NCBI RefSeq assembly: GCF_023065955.2
Contig: NW_026622985.1
Span: 76,373,931-76,437,930 of the forward strand
Source: Ursus arctos
Taxonomy: Eukaryota; Chordata; Mammalia; Carnivora; Ursidae
Direction of reading: 5' to 3'
Length of the DNA: 64,000 nt
Part shown: one piece after another, positions 58,185 through 64,000 of the stretch
Layout: the number at the start of each line of letters is the position of its first letter
Position numbering within the stretch: position 1 is the stretch's first letter
Notes under the pieces: generated by a model
What the model was told of the DNA's origin: nothing
The model's input: only the letters and a program-made list of their open reading frames with translations
Databases searched by the model: none
Position numbers and translations under genes: made by a program

Positions 58185-58262
58185 CAAATCAATCAATCAA
58201 GAAGCACTCATTCTGTGCCCAGTACTAAGGTAGATGTTGTGGAGCATAAGCTAACGTTCTTC
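58185..58262 (-). mobile_element. L2 3'-end fragment, reversed
   Basis: CAATCAAGAAGCACTCATTC and TGTGCCCAGTACTAAGGTAG. Confidence 0.55.
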
Positions 58263-60639
58263 TGAAAAATACTTAATTTTTTTTTTAGCCTTCTAGGTAT
58301 TGCAGTGTCATTTGAGAATGCCCAGCTGCTGGAGGAAAATTGCCCAGAGGCGAAAAATTGAAACTTAAAAATCTAACCAGAGTACAATGGGAGGCTTTGG
58401 TGCTATCCACTGAATAAAAATCCAGCAGAGATCTTATTCAGAAAGCAGAAGTTCCCCCAGAATAGCTTTGCATAGAGAAGCACAACAAAAAAAGAAGGAA
58501 GCAAGTGTCACAAAAGAAAAACCCGGACTTTACAACAGCATGTCTTTTACTGAATATTTTGTGGAATAAGCATTTGAGGAGATGTGGAGGGTGGGGAGAG
58601 AATTCTGTTTTCCTCCTTCTTCTAAGAACCATGGGCAGGCACCCTGTTCAGCCTACATTTCTGAAGGTAGGTTAGCTTGATAGTCTTAAGGTCTAAGAAA
58701 TAAGTACAGCAGTGTGAGTCCTTCATTACCTGAGAAAACCCCTCCCAATGCCACCTTCTCCCTCACACCTCCCCTCTATTACTAAGTTCATGCTCAAATG
58801 ACCAGCAATGAAAGGCGGCATGAGTGGGAAAATAATGTAGAAACTGCAGCAACCCGTGAAGTATACAACTGTGGTAAAGTGGACTTATTTACTGGCAATG
58901 AGGTTATGGGCTGATGGCCTTTGGAACAGGGATGACAAACAGACCGCCCATGGGACAAATTTAACTGACAAATGGGTTTTAAATGGGTTTATTTTCTCAG
59001 ACATGTAATTAAAAGCAGACATAGTCTTCTAAGACAGTATAAAAATCGTATCTTCCCAGACAGCAGATTTAAGGCTTAACTGTCTGCCTTTGCAATCATT
59101 ACTTTCATAATATTCATAATATTCATTTTTAAACCACCATTTCCTTAACTTATTTCTAAGAGGGAAAAACATGAATGTTAAAATATTAAGTGTTAATGCC
59201 CAGTTTATCTCTAAGCATTATGTGACTTGAATCCTTGACAACTTTGTTTGAACTATATGGTAAGAATCCTGTCAGTAGAACTGTTTTTCATCCTCCTCAG
59301 CTAGCTTGGAAAGAAAAAAAAAAAAAAACAAAACCCCACAATATTGTACTGTATCATAAGTAGTAAAAATAGTTTAAAGTTAAGCTTAAAATCATGGTCC
59401 ACAGAAAATCATTGGGGGGGGAGCTTGTTAGAGAAGAAACAATCAACGTGGGGAAACAAAAACTAGACACTAATGAGGTCTTTTTGTTTTGCTTTGCAAC
59501 ATTTTACTAATATGTCTTCTGAAATACGTTAGAGGTAATTATACACTTTTATCATTGAAGACTTAAAAAATACCTGCACTTCTTCTCTTTTCAAAATATG
59601 ATTATAGTTCGATTCTCTAGCGTGATTAAAAACAGTTGAAAACCAGTAATCTCTGATGTTAATAATAATCCCTTTTACTCCTAACTATGTTTTCCTCTCA
59701 TTATTTCCTTATACTGCCTTGTTAATTATCACTTTTTACAGTTTAAAAGTTTTCCCTAGGGAAAATAACACAAAGAGGAGGAAGAATTTTTCTTGAAAGT
59801 ATAATTCTTTATTTTTCTTTTTCCAAACAATGTTGACCTAATTTTATGATACCCACTTTGCAAATTATAACAGAACCTAGTTCCTAGTTACCTGAAATAT
59901 CAGAAGGAAGTACACTAATACGGTTCAGTCTCTGGCACTATATTCTTCATAAATTATATCCATATCCTCAACTTATGTGATTGTTTAATTAAACTGAATT
60001 TGTTAAAAATGGCTGTATGAAAAGAATTATAATTGCCATTCTTAGAGAACATCTGTGTCAGTATCTTTTATCTGGCGTGCATTCCTTTCTCCTTCGAACT
60101 TTAGTGATATGTTCTCTGTGAGGTTGTGTTTTCTCACGCTAGGAGTGAAAAGAATCTCCTTCCACCTTTGAGGTTGTATAATATGCTCCGTTCTGCAGTA
60201 AGACAGAATAGCCTCATTGGCCTAGAATTTTTCTGGGTCCTGATGTTAGCAAAACTTTTCAGAGTAGGATGGATAGCAAGCTTGTGCAATACTCTGAGCT
60301 CAAGTGACCTGACTCCCGTTGATTTACCCAGCAGGTATATAGCCCAAAGGGAAGATCTGATTGGGTTAGGTTGACTCACTCAATTCTGGGGTGTCCTTCC
60401 TGGGAAAGCCTATGCTAGGTCAATTCAGTGGTGACATACTTCCGTTGTATCAGCACTGTACTACTTAGGTTTACCTTTGTGACAATCCTTAGTTAGTTGC
60501 TAGATAGCTGAACTAATTTATTCCCTACGGGTCTCCGGATTCATGATACAACGTCCCAACATGAAGCAAATAATATAATAAACATCATATTATATATGTT
60601 AGAATTCTTCAGTGAAAATAATAAAATATCCACCACCTT
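58263..60639. other. Unassigned sequence
   Basis: About 2.4 kb with no element named with confidence. It has an A15 run at 59314-59328 and a G8 run at 59414-59421. Two overlapping opposite frames (82 and 81 codons) at 60126-60379 are featureless. Confidence 0.4.
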
Positions 60640-60765
60640 GGTGTTAACCCAGTGAGACAGGTATCAAATTTCAGGCCTACAGACCTGTAACAGAATAAAT
60701 TCATAGTGTTTAAGTTGTTAAACTTATGGTAATTTGCAACAATAGACGCAGAATACTAATGCACT
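60640..60765 (+). mobile_element. Probable MaLR LTR 3' end
   Basis: GTAACAGAATAAATTCATAG, GTTTAAGTTGTTAAACTTAT and GGTAATTTGCAACAATAGAC fit the LTR end pattern GGTAATTTGTTACAGCAGC. The 5' part is not recognisable. Confidence 0.5.
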
Positions 60766-62504
60766 GAATTAGGACACATGGATTGGACACATTTAGACCC
60801 ACTGCTGAACATGTCACAGCGGCAAAGGAAATGCTATGAGCTGGTTGACCGAGGTAAAAGTTAAGTAACCAAACAAATCATTGTGGAGAGAAAGATGGGG
60901 TAAGAATCAGTGAGCCTACCTTTGGAGCTGGGAGAAGCAATCCACACGATTCGTGGCTGTCTTACAATAAAGAATAAATGTGGATGGGAAGTCTAGAATA
61001 CGTTCTTTAGTACACTTACCTCAGAAGGCGTGCGAAACTGGCAGGTACTTTTAAGACTTGATGGTCTGTTCAGCTCAAAGGTCATTCAGAAAAGTGGTTT
61101 CTTCTTTTCTTTCTAAGAGGGGTATGGATTAATTTTTCTTCCATGTCTTACAACTTCTCTTGATCAATGTATTTTTAATGTCTGAGGAGGCTGTAATTTG
61201 TCACAGGGTCTGTCTGAAATGAGGTGAATGATGTTTCATGCTTGGAGACTGCTTGCTCGATGCCTAATGGAGGAAAGAATGATTCAGTGGAAGAAAAATG
61301 AGGCTCAGACATAAGAATGACCAAGTGTTTATGGGAGAACAATGTTTTTATTACTTAGAACAATATAAGATCATAAACGCATGAAAAAATATTACAGCAA
61401 ACTGTTTAAATTTATTATATAATTCTTGTTCACCGAGGTATTTCGAGAATTCTTTAAATGTGTATTAACAAAGACCTACTCTCTAACTTTTTATGTTTAT
61501 TTCCATTTCTGGTGTAAAGTAAATGCTCTATTAATATTTGCTGTCATCAATGCTATTTTATCTATATAACGTAAGTATCTACAGGATATGAGATGAATCA
61601 TTTCTTCCTGAGTCATCAGGAAGAACTCTGAGATATGAGGAAGACTATTTCTCTCTGAAGGTAAAATTAATGTCAACCCCAAATAGGAAGCAATAGATCA
61701 TTTCCTAGACATGTGGGAACAGTAAATTTGGCTAGAAACAGCTTTCAATCTAATCAGTGAAGTTAATGCAGAGATATACAGAACTAAATTCTTGTAGCTT
61801 ATCTACCACTGTCCAAAGAAGAGGGAATCAAAATTGTGAGGAACATGGGCATGTCAGTCATGAAAGGACTTTTCCCCAGGCATCTTCATGGCCTAGAAGA
61901 GCTAGCCTTCTGGACCTGTCATTTCCCTTCGCTCACCAAGTGACTACATGGTTACTAATGCAAATCCTCACATTCTTTGATCTAAGGACATAGCACCATA
62001 GATAGAGGATATGAGAATATGCTTATATGGCTCCAAATATACAAATTAGCTGATATTCTTATCATATCTGAGCCAGTGAGCTTGTCAACCTAGTCAAATT
62101 GTCCTAGGTAATACTGAAAGAGTTTGAGACCAAAAAAAAAAAAAAAAAAAAAATTTAACTTTGGCAAATTCAACTCTATAGGGTCTCTTACCTCATCGCA
62201 ACTCCACACCTCAACAAACCTTTGGCTTTTCTATTCAAAAAACTCTACAATTCATTAAATAAATCTTGGAGATGCAGCCTAATGGTTTCTATGAAAAAGT
62301 ATGTATAAAGTTATAAATAACTAATTTTTAAAAATGTAAACCCTTTTGAAATACTTTAAAAGGCAGGAATTGTCTACATATATTCTGTAGTTTTAGGGCT
62401 GAATGTTACTCTTCATATTCTGAATTTCATAAAACATGGTAAGCTATGGATAGTGGCTATGCCTCTGTATTTTTCAAAATAGTTCATTAACCATACTACC
62501 TAAC
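60766..62504. other. Unassigned sequence with a poly(A) run
   Basis: Nothing recognised except A22 at 62132-62153. No retroposed element is recognisable upstream of it. Confidence 0.45.
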
Positions 62505-62745
62505 CATGGTTCTCAGTCGGGCACCACTCCACAGTTTCCCTGAGACATTTGCAAATACGGGAGGTGGGGATGAAAAGAGAGGAGCTTTCTCTTGTCAAAA
62601 TTATTAGGAGATTGCGGTATCTAAGTCCTGAAGGGTCAGGTATAGTCAACTTGCTGCAACGCTGGCAAAATCACACATGAGAAAGAACAACAAAAAACTG
62701 TCTTGTCTCAAATGCCAACTGTATTTCTGTTGAGAAACATTGCTC
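62505..62745 (+). mobile_element. hAT-type MITE (MER family)
   Basis: ATGGTTCTCAGTCGGGCACC, CTGAGACATTTGCAAATACG, and at the far end AACAACAAAAAACTGTCTTG and TCTGTTGAGAAACATTG. Both ends carry worn GGTTCTCA / TGAGAAAC terminal repeats. Confidence 0.6.
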
Positions 62746-64000
62746 CTAGTTTCTTAGGCTATAAGGATTGATTGTGACTTTCTGAGGTTATGATTTAAAA
62801 CAGAAAGACACTGAGTGCATTTCCTGTTGCTAGACCAGGAACTAGTATCACCAGTCTGACTTTTTACTCCCATATCATTGTATACAGCAGTGGGGGCTGG
62901 GAGGCATGGGTGTGGGTGTGGGTATAGCTGGCTTTGCATGAGTTTCTTTTCCCTTCCAAAGGCTCTAACAATAAAAAAATATTTTCTCCCCATTTTAAGT
63001 GGCCAAAGCCTGATGACATAGTCCTTGGGTCTGTAGAAAATGAAAATTTTATAAGCTTGTAAAGTTAATTTGATCAATCAAAGCAGCCAAGTCAGATAGC
63101 TCACCTTGGTGACGGGGAACTGCAGAACTGAGCACAAAGTCCCAGTCCTCATTCAGCTTGGCATGGATCAGTCATTCACTTAACACTTATAATTATTCAG
63201 TAACACTTCTTTCCACTAGACTCAATCATCCAAAGGTGACAGTATAAGGGGAACCTCTGATCACCCATGCATTTTCTCAACCAGATTACAAAGACCAGCA
63301 TTATATGCACGCTTTGCTGATGCAGAAATAGGTTGAGATACAAACAAGGGCTGATCAAATATCAGAGCAGGGCTGACCATTTACACAAAGGCATTCATTC
63401 CAGAGACAGATGCAGCTGGGGCTCATAGGCCTGCCCTAGACAAAGGCTCTTCAGCTAAAATCCTTTATGAGTGAGGTTTAAACAATCATACAATCAGTTG
63501 GCATTACAGCATCCAATCTTTTTAAACTTGGTGACCAAAGATCAGTCCCAACCAGTGAACTTTCTAATTGTTGCAAATGTCATGTAAATGCCTGGCTTGT
63601 CCTGCCCCAAGGTTTTCAGGAGATAAAACTTAATTCAGAAACAAAGTTCTATGGAAGTCAAGGAAGCCTTTTAAAGAAACATTACTGAGATTTTTTAATC
63701 TCTTGCCAAAATGAAGAAAAGAAAAAGTTACATTTCTGTCCAACAATCTCAAAATCAGCAAGACAAAGAAAAATAATCCAACCCCCAAAGGCAACAAAAG
63801 GCCCATTTACTATCTGACACCCTGGGTGGACTTTGAAGCCACACTTCTCCAACAATCACCGCATTATGTCCATAGAATAATGCCAACCTATTAATGTGGG
63901 GTTTGTTCAATCAATTTGGAATTCAAATCAGAGTAAATCAGGATAGAAGGCTGCCCTAACACTAAGTCACTAAGGCTAATCAAATACAGAGACACAAAAA
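62746..64000. other. Unassigned sequence
   Basis: A G-rich stretch at 62888-62925 (GGGTGTGGGTGTGGG) is notable. At 63300-63390 there is a possible reversed MIR scrap (GATGCAGAAATAGGTTGAGA). A 107-codon minus frame (62754-63077) is featureless. Confidence 0.4.

Noticed and set aside
58920..59020. DNA-transposon similarity (GGGATGACAAACAGACCGCC)
   Set aside because: Only a loose likeness to a remembered MER consensus; too weak to annotate.

Overview
The window reads as non-coding nuclear DNA of a carnivoran mammal, most likely a bear (Ursidae). The main clue is 23 copies or pieces of a tRNA-Lys-type SINE with a carnivore-style CT-rich middle, an AATAAA-rich end and an A tail. The youngest copies match, as far as I remember it, the giant panda/bear SINEC1 subfamily (head with CACAGCGGTTAAGCG, then CCGGCGTTATGGGATCGAG). 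L1 3' ends of carnivore type and ancient mammalian MIR, L2, MaLR and MER5 fossils agree. The bear assignment is inference; Carnivora is well supported. Base composition is AT-rich. I recognise no protein-coding exon. Every open reading frame is short (longest 218 codons) and most have an equally long frame opposite or lie in a repeat. The window is probably intergenic or inside a very large intron.

Layout. 0-9 kb: SINEs, an old L1 3' end, a C-rich minisatellite, a U6 snRNA pseudogene joined to an L1 3' end, a long L2 with a SINE in it, a 188-bp tandem duplication that looks identical, a CA microsatellite and a reversed MaLR LTR. 9-19 kb: an L2 opened by a 3.6-kb L1 that itself carries a SINE, then MIR, another L2 and a reversed L1 3' half. 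19-28.6 kb: dense SINEs, an LTR carrying two SINEs, and an old DNA transposon with two oppositely oriented SINEs. 28.6-39 kb: mostly unassigned sequence, an L1 3' UTR, MIRs, a three-copy 32-bp repeat, and a 5'-truncated L1 with an extra segment behind its first tail. 39-49 kb: reversed L1, SINEs, two MER5-like elements, a MIR split by an LTR, L2 and L1. 49-64 kb: a long reversed L2, MaLR LTRs, a young reversed L1 whose tail has become a perfect 48-bp palindrome, one SINE, one hAT-like element and long stretches where I see nothing.

Nothing here works as an operon or pathway. What can be read is a history of retrotransposition: ancient L2/MIR, then MaLR and L1M, then older SINEs, then young SINEs and L1s with clean target-site duplications (TSDs). 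I found no undescribed biological system. The best leads are the U6-L1 chimera, the identical tandem duplication, the possible L1 3' transduction and the palindromic L1 tail. Family names come from memory of consensus sequences, without a search; element edges are good to about 5-30 bp except where a TSD fixes them.
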